Below, one piece after another: positions 11,808-22,312 of a stretch of 64,000 nucleotides of DNA. The notes under the pieces are model-generated. The model was not told the DNA's origin and did not search any database. It saw only the letters and a program-made list of their open reading frames with translations. Origin of the DNA: Portunus trituberculatus (Eukaryota > Arthropoda > Malacostraca > Decapoda > Portunidae); assembly GCF_017591435.1 (NCBI RefSeq), contig NC_059304.1, positions 27,138,618-27,202,617 of the forward strand, in the 5' to 3' direction. Positions within the stretch are counted from its first letter, which is position 1; each line of letters starts with the position of its first letter. The translations under genes and the position numbers were made by a program.

Positions 11808-11966
11808 GGCCTGTCAGATCGCTTTATTCCACTGACTGATCTTGAGAACATCGTAGAATACATACTAAGTGGCGAAGGCGTCTACATTGCATCAATCAAC
11901 AATCTCAAATACACCATATCGTTGCACACCACCTCGAAAGGAAGCCCTACACTTAGGGTGATCAAG
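11808..11966 (+). CDS. Ionotropic-receptor-type ligand-binding domain, exon (partial gene)
   Basis: A 53-codon open segment is flanked by an acceptor (TTATCTTCAG) and a donor (AAG|GTAAGAT), both phase 0. It reads from GLSDRFIPLTD through SGEGVYIASINNLKYTISLH to SPTLRVIK. It joins in frame to the exon at 25606, whose start (ECFQPFNMAMGL) is typical of the distal S2 lobe of ionotropic glutamate receptor or IR proteins. In that family S2 helps bind ligand and precedes the last membrane segment. Codon use and GC content stand out from the AT-rich flanks. The S1 lobe, pore and membrane segments are not in the window. Function as a chemosensory IR is inference. Confidence 0.65.
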
Positions 11967-12736
11967 GTAAGATAGGTTAAGGTAAATATTAAGACTGTTC
12001 CTAGAGCTGTATTTTTTATTTAATATTTTTTTCGGTGTCTATCTCCTACAATTTTGGAATGAGAAATCTAAAATAAGGCAAACTTTCCTCTCTCCTCACT
12101 TAAAATGAATATATAGCTACTATTGTTTTTGTTATTATGGACGCCATCTTTGATAAAAAAAAAAAACATGTCTTGTCAGATTCTTTAGAAATCTGTACTC
12201 TATACCTAATCAGGAAGACTCATCGAACCTAATATTACTTATCTAATCTAATTTACCAAACCTAACGAAATCTGATCTAACATTACCTCCACTACAATAA
12301 CCTAATCTGACCTAAAGCAACATTACGTCTTAATCTCAATGGCGGTACGTTGGAAACGCTCTAGCAGACACATTTTTGTTGGGGGAGCAACATAAATTGC
12401 GGTTAAATGCAAAATTCTACTACTCAGGTGTTGGTCCTTGAACTGGATCAAAAGACTTAGCGAAACGGATTTCATGACACTTAACATAACATATAACATA
12501 AATAATAACATAACAAAGGGCCACCAGGGCCCATCTAGGTTATCCTGTATCAGTCGCACAGCGACCTCGTAATCAGTACTTAAAGATACACTTACAAGTA
12601 CACAATACATTATATACTAATTCTAAATATTTGGCCCATTAACAGGGCTAAGTCCTGCAGCGAATTCCTCTACAATCTGTGATCCCCATACGTGGGGATC
12701 ATGTCTTGTTTAACTATAATAAATTTCTTATAAAAA
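11967..12736. other. Intron sequence with a probable interspersed repeat
   Basis: This is the start of the large receptor intron. 12200-12322 is rich in CTAAT/CCTAA-like words but has no regular tandem. About 12440-12730 looks like a dispersed repeat, with a clean hairpin ATCCCCATACGTGGGGAT at 12680-12697, but I cannot name it. No coding sequence is convincing. Confidence 0.4.
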
Positions 12737-13165
12737 CTCCCCCTCAGATGGGAACCACCTTGTCGTGGTGGGGGAGCTTGCGTGCCCCTGTGACCTAGCG
12801 AGATAAGCTAGAGGGGGCTTAGGCCCCTGCTCTGCTCTTTCGAGGGGGAGAGGGCTACCCATGCTAGTAAGGTCGCCAGTGAAAGGCCAGACTAAATGGT
12901 TCCTACGTAGGCTGCCAGTGGACAGCGGAGCCACCCGCTAGAGGGATCGCCCAGTAAAGGCCGTCCTGTGCTGGATGTTTGGGTGTCCAGGCTGGGTAGC
13001 TCTGTCGTGGACAAACATTCGTAGCATGTGTGGCCTTTTTTTAAAACGACTGGTCCGCATGGGAACGAGGTACCCCATCCACGACAGCCAGCGCTCCCTC
13101 CCACTGTAGTCCCAGTAAGTGGTTTCCCTTGCCCCTGGAGCCAATCTTTTGTGTAGCTGTTTTTT
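12737..13165 (+). promoter_or_regulatory. Structured 5' leader of I-like copy E6
   Basis: The first 100 bases can fold into four successive hairpins: CCACC/GGTGG (12747-12763), GGGG/CCCC around AGCTTGCGTG, CTAGC/GCTAG (about 12796-12813) and GGGGC/GCCCC (about 12816-12829). CCTACGTAGG lies at 12902-12911. Most of these recur in E7, and some in E1. Structured leaders of non-LTR elements can act as ribozymes, translation-initiation elements or promoters. Which applies here cannot be told from sequence alone. Confidence 0.5.
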
Positions 13166-13922
13166 ATGGGAAAACACAAAAAACATTCAGGTTCTCGTAA
13201 GGTGGGTGACCTGGCCCACGAGACGGCATCTTCAGGTCTGAGTGGGAAGGAGGATTCCCCTCAACAAGAGTCTCCCGTAGCAGTCTCCTGTTCTGAGAGT
13301 TCTTCTGAGGGACGTATTTTTGCTGCATATGACTCCCTTGTGATGGTAAATGTTAACCCATCATTTTCTTATCACGCCTTGCAGTCACTTCTCAAGGTGT
13401 ATGACACGGTTCTTCGCATTCGACTTGTTTACGATAAGGACTTTCCGTCTAATCGCTGCTATGTAACGTTTCTGTCATGCAATGAAGCCCGTTTGGCAGT
13501 AGAACATGTAGCATCACTGCCTCTTGCTGGCTCTGGTTTTAAGACAGAACTTCTCCACTCTCGCAATATTTCGGACAGTGACACGGACTACATCCCAAAT
13601 CTTTTTGACAACCATTCAGAGAATTCAGTTCCTGAAGTCTGCCAGATCCCGCCTCCACGTTGGTTTGTGGCCTACTACAGAAATGGGCGCGACAATTTTA
13701 TCCACGCCTCCTGGTACTTGTCCAAAGAGATCGGCAGGACTCCTGAGGGAAACCTCAAGAAATACGGGAAGGAGGTGTTCGTGCGAGCAAAAGTCTTCAC
13801 GCAGGCAAGGATGTTTCAACATCTCCCCTGCCCTAATGACAGCATGTTTGAGACTATTAAAGCACATCTCACCTTTAATTACAGTAAAGCTTGTGTGTAC
13901 AGTCAGGATCTGTATGAATTTC
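13166..13922 (+). pseudogene. ORF1 N-terminal part of copy E6 (open frame, truncated)
   Basis: The frame starts at ATG 13166 (MGKHKKHSGSRKVGD) and stays open for 252 codons to the E7 junction, then reads another 25 codons into the E7 leader before a stop. It corresponds to the gag-like protein upstream of the zinc knuckles: a Ser-rich N-terminus followed by a possible RNA-binding region (MVNVNPSFSYHALQSLLKVY, about residues 57-76). It is less decayed than the same region in E1 and E7. The knuckles are lost. Confidence 0.7.
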
Positions 13923-14371
13923 CCCCCCCCCAGATGGGGGGAAAATTGTTGTGCTGGGGGGGCTTGCGTGCCCCTGTGACCTGGCGAGCTAGGCTATAAG
14001 GGGCTTAGGCCCCTGCTCTGCCCTTTCGAGGAGGAAAGGGCTACCCATGCTAGTAATGTCGCCAGTGAGGGGCCAGACTAAATGGTTCCTACGTAGGCTG
14101 CCAGTGGACAGCGGAGCAACCCGCTGGAGGGATCGCCCAGTAGGGGCCGTCATGTGCTGGATGGTTGGGTGTCCAGGCTGGGATGCTTTGGGAGGGGGGT
14201 CTCAGCTCTGTCGTGGACAAATATTTGTAGCATGTGGAGCCTTTTTTTAAAACGACTGGTCCGCATGGGGACGAGGTACCCCGTCCACGCCAGACAGCGC
14301 TCCCTCCCATTGTAGTCCCAGTAGGTGATTTCCCTTGCCCCTATAGCCAATCTTTTGAGTAGCTGTTTTTT

Positions 14372-15757
14372 ATGGGAAAACATAAAAAACATATAAGTTC
14401 TCGTGAGGTGGCTGACCTGGCCCACGAGACGTCATCTTCAGGTCTGAGTGGGAAGGAGGATTCCCCTCCATAAGAGCCTCCCGCAGCAGTCTCCTGTTCT
14501 GGGAGTTCTTCTGAGGGACGTATTTCTGCTGCATATGACTCCCTTGTGATGGTAAATATTAACCCATCATTTTCTTATCACGCCTTGCACTCACTTCTCA
14601 AGGTGTATGGCACGGTTGTTCGCATTCGACTTGTTTATGATAAGGACTTTCCTTCAAACCGCTGCTATGTAACTTTTCTGTCATGTGATGAAGCCCGTCT
14701 GGCTTATAAATATGTAGCATCCCTGCCCTTTGCTGGCTCTGGCTTTAAAACAGAACTTCTCCACTCTCGCAATATTTCGGACAGTGACACGGACTACATC
14801 CCAAATCTTTTTAGCCACTATTCAGAGAATTTAGTTCCTGAAGTCCGTCAGATACCGCCTCCACGTTGGTTTGTGGCCTACTACAGAAATGGGCGCGGAA
14901 ATTTCATCCACGCCTCCCGATACTTGTCCAAAGAGATCGGCACGATTCCTGAGGGAAACCTCAAGAAATAAGGGAAAGGGGTGCTCGTGCGAGCGAAAGA
15001 TATCACGCAGGCAAGGATGTTGCAACATCTACCATATCCTTCTGACAGCATGTTTTAGACTATTAAGGCACATCCCACCTTTAATTACAATAAAAGTTGT
15101 GTGTACAGTCAGGATCTTTACGAATTTCCTGAAGAGGAAATACTGGGTATGTGTCCTAACTCAGTCCAGAAGGTGGCAAAGCTAAAGAATTCTACTAACA
15201 TGGTCCTTCTCACCTTCTTTGGTTCCACCCTCCCAGACCGTGTTCATATCGGTTCTATCAACCTTAGGGTGAGGCACTTTGTTTCTAGCCCTCATCAGTG
15301 TTTCTCATGTTATTCGTACGGGCAAAGCAAAAACTCGTGTAAAGAAGCTTCTCGATGTGGTAATTGCTCTGCACTAGACACGCATTCAGAGGAGCATTGC
15401 AATGCAGCAGCTTATTGTTGTTTCCATTGCCGTGATGCTCACCAGGTACCTTCCAGGCAATGCCATAGGTATCGCTTAGAGCAGGACATTCTACAACTTC
15501 CTAACACGCAGTTCATCAGCCTAAGTAGCGCCCGCCGTGAACTCCTGTACCCCCAAAAGGACGGTACTGGTGCGACATCCTATGCTGCATTGGCCGCTCG
15601 CTCTTCTCCTGAGTCTGCCGGTCCGAAGACGACGACAAGTGCTACCTCTCGCTCTGTTGGGGCGGGTGGTCCTGTTCAATTGGTCAATAGGTTTGCGCTT
15701 TTGTCTGATGACTCAGTTGAGTCACCTGTAAGAAGCTATAGCACTGCAAGTTGCTAG
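14372..15757 (+). pseudogene. ORF1 (zinc knuckle gag-like) of copy E7
   Basis: The frame starts at MGKHKKH (14372) and has nonsense codons at about 14473, 14969 and 15056. From 15101 to 15757 it is open and contains three Cys/His knuckles: CFSCYSYGQSKNSC (His replaced by Gln), CGNCSALDTHSEEHC and CFHCRDAHQVPSRQC. These bind nucleic acid in the element RNP. The C-terminus (SVESPVRSYSTASC) is abnormal because a deletion fuses ORF1 to endonuclease sequence: the next bases (GCTAGGTGATAGTACTTATA) match the endonuclease of E1. Confidence 0.75.
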
Positions 15758-16373
15758 GTGATAGTACTTATACTAGTCCTCCTGGCTATCGTGCCTTTTT
15801 TAGTACACCATTCCCTGACCAGGGCCACCACGGTGGCACAACTATTCTAGTCCGTCAGGATATACTACCTGTTATCTCGTTACAACTTAACTCTCCCCTT
15901 CAGGTGGTTGCTGTTAAGGTCTTTATGGGACGACTGTACACCATTTTTAGTTTATATCTCCCTCCTCGGCTTCCTGTCTCCAGGGGTGAGCTTGACGGCC
16001 TGGTGCTTCAGCTGACTCCGCCTTTTCGTTTGTTGGGAGATTTTAACGGCCGTCACCCACTGTGGGATGAAGGTGCTTGTAATCCCCATGAGGTTTTAAT
16101 CGGTTCTTTTATTGAGGATGAGGGATTAGAGGTTTTAAATTCTGGAGATGTTACACATTTTCACAGTCCTACTGGGACTTTTACAGCTATCGATCTTTCT
16201 CTTGGTATATCTAATTCTTTCCTCGATTTTAATTGGCGAGTCCTACCGGATTTACACGGTAGTGACCACTTTCCGATTTTATTGGAATCTGTGAACTCTG
16301 ACCCACTCTCGGCCCCCACACTGGGTTTTAGACAAGGCATATTGGCGTCGACTCACAGACCTTAGCTCTTTTA
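15751..16373 (+). pseudogene. APE endonuclease domain of copy E7
   Basis: An open frame of about 200 codons starts inside the domain (MLGDSTYTSPPGYRAFF) because the N-terminal active-site strand is deleted. It retains LLGDFNGRHPLWDE (GDFN box, about 16034), IDLSLGISNSFLDF and GSDHFPILLES (SDH box, about 16258). In intact relatives these residues form the catalytic and metal-binding site that nicks DNA. Loss of the N-terminal QWNCRG segment makes this copy inactive. Of the copies here it gives the clearest view of the domain. Confidence 0.78.
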
Positions 16374-16497
16374 TCCGTTCACTGGCTGACTTTTCTACTT
16401 GTGCTGAGGCTGTTGATTATTTTACCGATTTTTTAGTTTCTTTAGCGCTTCAAACAATCCCTAGGACGTCAGCTCGCTTTAATAAGCGTCCCGTTCC

Positions 16498-18248
16498 TTG
16501 GTGAAACGCAGCATGCACTGCAGCGGTGAAAGAGAAACGGGCAGCTTTCTCTCGTGTCTCCGACGACATCGTGGGGACCCGCAGTGCCTGGAAGTTTTTC
16601 GCCGCTGCCGAGCTCAGGCCCACCACGTTTTGAAAGAGGCACAAAGAGCCTCGTGGAAAGCCTATGACTCTTCCATAAACATCCGCACCCCTCTTACGGA
16701 TGTCTTCAACAAAGTCCGCCGAATTGCTGGGAAGAATTCTTCTCCTTCCCCACCAATTTTGTTGTCTGCTGGGCGAACGGTGGCAGACCCTAGGAATGTC
16801 GCCGACCTCTTCGCGGAACACTTTGCCAGTGTTTCCCAGAGGCATCCTGCAGCTCCGGGCGCACGTCACCGCCAGAGAATGGAATCTCTCGGCATAAACT
16901 TTTCTTCCGCTGGAGGGGAATCTTATAATGTCCCTTTCTCTGCTTCCGAGTTGCGGACTGCTTTGTCCCAGTGTCACGACTCTTCTCCTGGGCCAGATGA
17001 TATACCTTATGCTTTCTTGCGCCACATGTCTGACACTGCTTTTAAATTTATATTAAATCTTTATAATATGATTTGGCATACCGGTGACTTTCCATCTTCT
17101 TGGAATGTGGCAGTGGTTCTCCCATTTCCGAAGCCTGGGAAAGATAATCTAAGTGCTACGAACTACCGTCCTATATCTTTGACATCCTGCATTTGTAAAG
17201 TTTTAGAAAAGATGGTAAATGTAAGACACATGTGGTACTTGGAGATGGGGAAGTACTTGTCATCGGTACAGTACGGCTTCCGAAAGATGAGGTCTACTAC
17301 TGATGCCCTTTTATCCCTAGAGTCTTCCATTTGTGAGGCCTTCGCTAATCACCACCATCAAGTAACAGTGTTTTTTGACCTGGAGAAAGCCTACGACACG
17401 GCTTGGTGTCATGGCATTTTACACTCTTTATTTATTTTTGGCCTTCGTGGCCATCTTCCTCTTTTTATCCAACAGTTTTTATCCACACGTTTTTTACGGG
17501 TTCGAGTGGGGAGTGTTCTCTCAGAGGCTACTGCTCTAAATGACGGCGTTCCACAGGCAAGTATTCTTAGTGTTACATTATTTGCAGTCGCCATAAATGG
17601 TGTGATTGATACTCTCCCAGATGGCATTCACAGCTCCTTATATGTTGATGATTTATGTATTTAAAATTTGCTGCTGCTAGGATGTCACTGATTGAGCGCA
17701 AGCTCCAAATGGCGATCAATAGGATGTCCAGTTGGGCCAACATGAACGGTTTTCGATTCTTCACCTCGAAGACCGTAGCTATGCATTTTTGTCGCAACCG
17801 TGGTGTCCATCCAGATCCTGATTTATACCTTGCCAATAGACGCCTCTCATACGTGGAGGCGTCTCGATATCTTGGGCTTTTATTTGACAACCGTCTCACC
17901 TGGGTTCCCCATTTCCGTTCTCTTAAGGCGTCTTGTCGGCAGGCATTATCCCTTCTTCGGGTTTTAAGTCACACCTCTTGGGGTGCGGACAGGGACACGT
18001 TGCTGCTGCTTCACCGTACACTCATACTTCCAAAGCTGGAATACGGCTGTGAGATCTACTCATCCGCAACGGATGCACGACTACGCACGCTTGACCCCGT
18101 GCATCATGCTGGGGTCCGTTTCGGTACGGGTGCATTTCGGACATCTCCAATACCTAGCCTTCTAGTGGATGCTGGCTTCTGGCCGCTAGACCTCCGGCGT
18201 CAGTCTTCGATGCCCCCGGTGTTGGTTTCGCACCCACCGTCTTTCTGA
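16498..18248 (+). pseudogene. Reverse transcriptase domain of copy E7
   Basis: A 388-codon open stretch (16498-17664) holds SSPGPDDIPYAFLRHM (about 16983), PFPKPGKDNLSATNYRPISL (about 17120), motif A FFDLEKAYDTAW (about 17373), motif B GVPQASILSVTLF (about 17549; the usual Gly after Gln is Ala) and motif C LYVDDLCI (about 17639). A two-base insertion after YVDD gives a stop at 17662-17664. The thumb continues in another frame (17655-18248). The first part reads smoothly, so it is younger than E1 or E2, but it is inactive. Confidence 0.82.
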
Positions 18249-18509
18249 TTCTGTCCCCTGTGTGTCAATGTTGCGGGACTCGCGCTCGCAGGCGTATGTC
18301 ACTCGACCGAGTCTCCTAAACCTTTTGGCCTACGAGTTGCAAATCTCGTGGCAGAGTTATCTATCGACCCCACTCTTGTGTACTCTTTCCGGCTTCCCCG
18401 AGTTGGTTATTGGCAGCTATCTGTTACCTCATTATGCCCTCCTGCCATAGATGGCAAGTAGGATTTTCTGCCAGCTCTGTCCCACACACGGATTTTAGAA
18501 CACTCTTTT

Positions 18510-18974
18510 ATGCATTCTGATGATATCCCATTTTTTACTGATGGTTCCAAATCCGACGCAGGCGTTGGGTTTAGTGTGGATTTCCCCTCTTTTTATCGGT
18601 GTGGCAGCCTTCCTTCAGTGGCATCTGTTTTCACTGCGGAGCTGTCTGCCATAGTCCTAGCTTTACAGATTATTTTCACTCTCCTGGTTTCGTCTTTTAC
18701 AATTTTTAGTGACTGTCGCAGTGCTCTTACTTCTCTCTCTTCCCCTATATCATTTAACCCTTTGGTTTCGTCAGCCCTGGAGTGGCTATATCTTCTAACG
18801 CAACGAGAATATTGTGTTGGGTTCTGTTGGGTCCCTGGTCACGGAGGGGTTCCAGGGAATGAACACGCAAATCGTCTTGCTAAAGAGGCAGCAAGTCGCG
18901 CTCCATCTTCTGCCCCTGTTCCGTTTCGAGATGTATTTCACACTATTCGTGTGGCGGTTGCAGCAATTTGGTAG
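18510..18974 (+). pseudogene. RNase H domain of copy E7 (last Asp lost)
   Basis: The domain is open from MHSDDIPFFTDGSKSDAG to a stop at 18972. Three of four acidic positions are kept: Asp in TDGSK, Glu in FTAELSAIV and Asp in FSDCRSAL. In WVPGHGGVPGNEHANRLAKEA the usual Asp of EHAD is Asn, which should abolish activity even without the other lesions. Sister copies E3 and E10 keep Asp here. Confidence 0.75.
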
Positions 18975-19556
18975 AGGAGATGGCTAACGGGGGTCACAAC
19001 CTCGAAAATGGAAGAGATCACTACTTCCACTATCCCTCAGTGGACATACTCCTATGTCTGGGATCGCTGTGCACAGACTTTTTTGGCGCGACTGCGCATA
19101 GGTCACACGTACCTTACACAAAGGTACCTGATGACCAGGGACCCAGAATCTTATTGTGATGACTGCTTGGTGCCGCTCACTATACGGCACCTTCTTGTAG
19201 AGTGCCCTAGTTTGATTGAGTTACGACACCGCTACCTCGTCGCGGTAGAGACAGCGTTGTCTATTATATCTGAAAGATCCTTGGACCAGAGTGTCTGGCC
19301 CAGGGCCATGACGGTTTTAGATTTTTGAGAGAAGCTGGGCTTCTCCCAAAGTTTTGAATTTTATTCTTATTTTATTTTGCATTTTATTATTTTATTTCCT
19401 TTTATTGTCTTTTTTTTAGTTTTTAAATATTTTATTGTTTTTAACTGTTTTTATATAGTTTTTATAACAACTCTGCCATTTTAAATTTCTAAACTGGCGC
19501 TACATGACCTTAGGCGTTGCGGTGACTTATATATAAAATCCAATCCAATCCAATCC

Positions 19557-19828
19557 TGTTATCTCATTATGCCCTCCTGCAATGGATGTCAAGAAGGATT
19601 TTCTGGCAGCTCTGTCCCACACTCGGTTTTTAGAACACTTTTTTTTATCCATTCTAATGACACTCCTATCTTTACTGATGGTTCCATTTTCTGACGCAGG
19701 CGTCGGGTTTAGTGTAGATTTCCCCTCTTTTTATCGGTGTGGCAGCCTTCCTTCAGTGGCGTCCGTTTTCACTGCGGAGCTGTCTGCCATAGTCCTAGCT
19801 TTACAGATAATTTTTACTCTCCCTGTTT
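19557..19828 (+). mobile_element. I-like fragment E8a (RNase H N-terminal part)
   Basis: It starts right after the E7 tail with the sequence before RNase H and reaches ALQIIFTLPVSG. At 19829 it jumps back to sequence that belongs upstream in ORF2 (RT thumb). It has no 3' end of its own. Either it is a separately inserted, later disrupted copy, or one half of a template-switched product with E8b. Confidence 0.65.
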
Positions 19829-21349
19829 CGGGTGTCCAGTTTGGCCAACATAAACGGTTTTCGATTCTCCATCTCAAAGACCGTGTCTATGCATTTTATC
19901 GAAATCGTGGTGTTCATCCAGATCCCGACTTATATCTTGCCAATAGACGCATCTCTCGTGTGGAGGCCACTCGATATCTTGGCCTATTGTTTGACAGCCG
20001 TCTTACTTGGGTTCCACATTTCCGTTCTCTCAAAGCGTCTTGCAGGACGGCAGTATCTCTTCTTTGCGTTTTAAGTCACACCTCTTGAGATGCGGACAGG
20101 GACACTTTGCTGCTTCTTCACCGTACACTTAAACTGTCCATCGACCCCACTCCTGTCTACTCTTTCCGGCTCCCGCAAGTTGGTTATTGGCAGCTGCCGG
20201 TTGTTTCATTATGCCCTCCTACCATAGATGACAAGAAGGATATTTTGCCAGCTCTGTCCCACACACGGTTTTTAGAACACTTTTTTATCCATTCTGATGA
20301 TATCCCCGTTTTTACTGATGGTTCCAAATCCGACGTAGGCGTTGGATTTAGTGTGGTTTTCCCCTTTTTTTTTTTATCGGTGTGGCAGCCTTCCTTGGGT
20401 AGCCTCCGTCTATACTGCGGAGCTGTCTGCCATAGTTTTAGCGTTACGGATTATTTTTACTCTTCCGGTTTCGTCTTTTACAATTTTTAGTGACTGTCGC
20501 ATTGCTCTTACTGCTCTCTCTTGCACTTAACCCTTTGATTTTTTCAGCCCCGGAGTGGCTATATCTTCTTACCCAACGAGGATATCATGTTGGGTTCTGT
20601 TGGGTCCCTGGTCATGTTGGTGTTCCAGGGAATTAACACGCAGACCTGCCTCGCTAAAGAGCCAGCAAGTCGCGCTCCGTCTCCTTCCCTTGTTCCGTTT
20701 CGAGATATATTTCATGCAATTCGTGTGGCAATTGCAGCACTTTGGCAAAGGAGATGGCTAACGGGGGTCGCAACCTTGAAAATGGGAGAGATTACTACTT
20801 CCACACTCCCCCAGTGGACTTACACCCATGTCCTGGATCGCCGTGCACAGACTTTATTGGCGCGACTTTGTATAGGTCACACCTACCTTACACAAAGGTA
20901 CCTCCTGACCAGGGACCCTCAACCTTACTGTGATGACTGCTTGGTGCCGCTTACAGTGCGGCACCTACTAGTGGAGTGCCCCAGTTTGACTGACTTAAGA
21001 CACCGCTACCTCTACCGCTGTCGCGGTAGAGATAGCGGTGTCTATTATATCTCAAAGGTCCATGGACCAGACTGTTTAGCCCAGGGCCATGACGTTTTAA
21101 GTTTTTGGGAGAAGCTGGCCTTCTCCCAAACCTGTGAGTTTTATTTCATTATATGTATTTTAATGTTTTATTTAATTTTTTGTAGTATTTTTTTTTTTGT
21201 TTTTTGTTTTAGTTACTTTAAATTTCATTGTTTTTACCTGCTTTTAGTCTTTTCATCATTTTTCTTTTAAACCTTTTTGTTTTCCATTAGGAATTTCAGC
21301 GGCGCCATATGACCTCCGCCGGCGCCTAATTTAAATCAACCCCCCCCCC
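19829..21349 (+). mobile_element. I-like copy E8b (RT thumb fused to RNase H, C-tract end)
   Basis: It begins with the RT thumb (about 19829-20137; SISKTV...RNRGVHPDPDLYLANRRISR). A deletion at about 20138 joins it to the pre-RNase H region (SIDPTPVYSFRLPQVGYWQL). RNase H sequence follows (FTDGSKSDVGVG near 20312, frame broken by a T-run at 20366), then the finger (about 20930-20990) and 3' UTR. The 3' motif GCGGCGCC...CCGGCGCC lies at 21299-21326. Instead of the usual tail it ends AAATCAA plus ten C. Confidence 0.78.
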
Positions 21350-22166
21350 TCTCTTACGGATGACTTCAACACAGTCCGCCGAATTGCTGGAAAATATTCT
21401 TCTCCTTCCTCACCAATTTTGTTGTCTGCTGGGATAACGGTGGCAGACCCTAGGAATGTCGCCGACCTCTTCGCGGAGCACTTTGCCAGTGTTTCCCGGA
21501 GGCATCCTGCAGCCCCGGGCGCACGTCACCGCCAGAGAATGGAATCTCTCAGCATAAACTTTTCTTCCGCTGGAGGGGAGTCTTATAATGTCCCTTTCTC
21601 TGCTTCCGAGTTGCGGACTGCTTTGTCCCAGCGTCACGACTCTTCTCCTGGGCCAGATGATATACCTTATGCCTTCTTGCGCCACATGTCTGACACTGCT
21701 TTAAACTTTCTTTTAAATCTTTATAATTTGATTTGGCATACCGGTGACTTTCCTACTTCTTGGGCTGTGGCAGTGGTTCTCCCATTTCCGAAGCCTGGGA
21801 AAGATAATCTCCAGGCTACGAACTACCGTCCTATATCTTTGACATCCTGCATTTGTAAAGCTTTAGAAAAGATGGTTAAATGTAATAAGACTCATGTGGT
21901 ACTTGGAGAGGGGGAAGTACTTGTCATCGGTACAGTACGGCTTCCGAAAGATGAGGTCTACTACTGATGCTCTTTTATCCCTAGAGTCATCCATTTGTGA
22001 GGCCTTCGCTAATCACCACCATCAATCAAGTAACAGTGTTTTTTGACCTGGTATTTTACAGTCTTTATTTAATTTTGGCCATCGTGGCCACCTTCCTCTT
22101 TTTATCCAGCAGTTTTTATCCAGACGTTTTTTACGGGTTCATGTGGGGAGTGTTCTCCCTGAGGCT

Positions 22167-22312
22167 TTTAGTTTTTAGATACTCTACTGTTTTTTACTGC
22201 CTTAATATAGTTTTTTTTTTTTTTTTTTTAGTTGCTCTGTCTTTTTAAATGATTGAAGCGGCGCCAAATTACCTCAGCCGTTGCGGCGCCTTAAACAAAA
22301 TCCATCCATCCA
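22167..22312 (+). mobile_element. Nested 3'-end fragment of I-like element (about 146 bp)
   Basis: It contains only 3' UTR sequence (a T-rich stretch with an uninterrupted T-run), GCGGCGCC (22258-22265), GCGGCGCC (22283-22290) and a (TCCA)n tail. It is flanked by TCTCCCTGAGGCT (22154-22166) and TCTCTCTGAAGCT (22313-22325), an 11 of 13 match. This is the expected product of target-primed insertion with extreme 5' truncation, landing inside an older copy of the same family. Confidence 0.75.

Larger units (their letters stand above)
12737..13922 (+). mobile_element. I-like copy E6: intact 5' end, cut off inside ORF1 by E7
   Basis: The copy begins with the family leader (CAGATGGGAACCACC at 12737) and carries about 430 bases of 5' UTR and the first 252 codons of ORF1. 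At 13922 the sequence switches, through a run of C, into the 5' end of copy E7. The rest of E6 is not found downstream of the E7 tail, so this is not a simple nested insertion. The remaining part must have been deleted or exchanged. Confidence 0.8.
13923..19556 (+). mobile_element. I-like copy E7: most complete copy (5' leader to tail)
   Basis: It has the family 5' leader (from about 13930), ORF1 (14372-15757), endonuclease (15751-16373), RT (16498-18248), RNase H (18510-18974), finger (about 19120-19210), 3' UTR, decayed GGCGCT...GCGGTGAC motif and (TCCAA)n tail (about 19538-19556). An internal deletion of roughly 660 bp fuses the late part of ORF1 to the endonuclease, so it spans 5.6 kb instead of about 6.2 kb. 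Stops and frameshifts occur in every domain. The 5' end follows a run of C at 13922-13930. Confidence 0.88.

Noticed and set aside
12200..12322. Interstitial telomere (CCTAA)n
   Set aside because: Only scattered CCTAA/CTAAT words; no regular tandem.
12323..12610. 95-codon minus-strand membrane-like protein
   Set aside because: Hydrophobic only because of AT-rich repeat sequence; no domain, no start context, and it lies in an intronic repeat.
13166..13999. Complete 277-residue host gene
   Set aside because: The frame is retrotransposon ORF1 for 252 codons, then read-through into the leader of the next copy.
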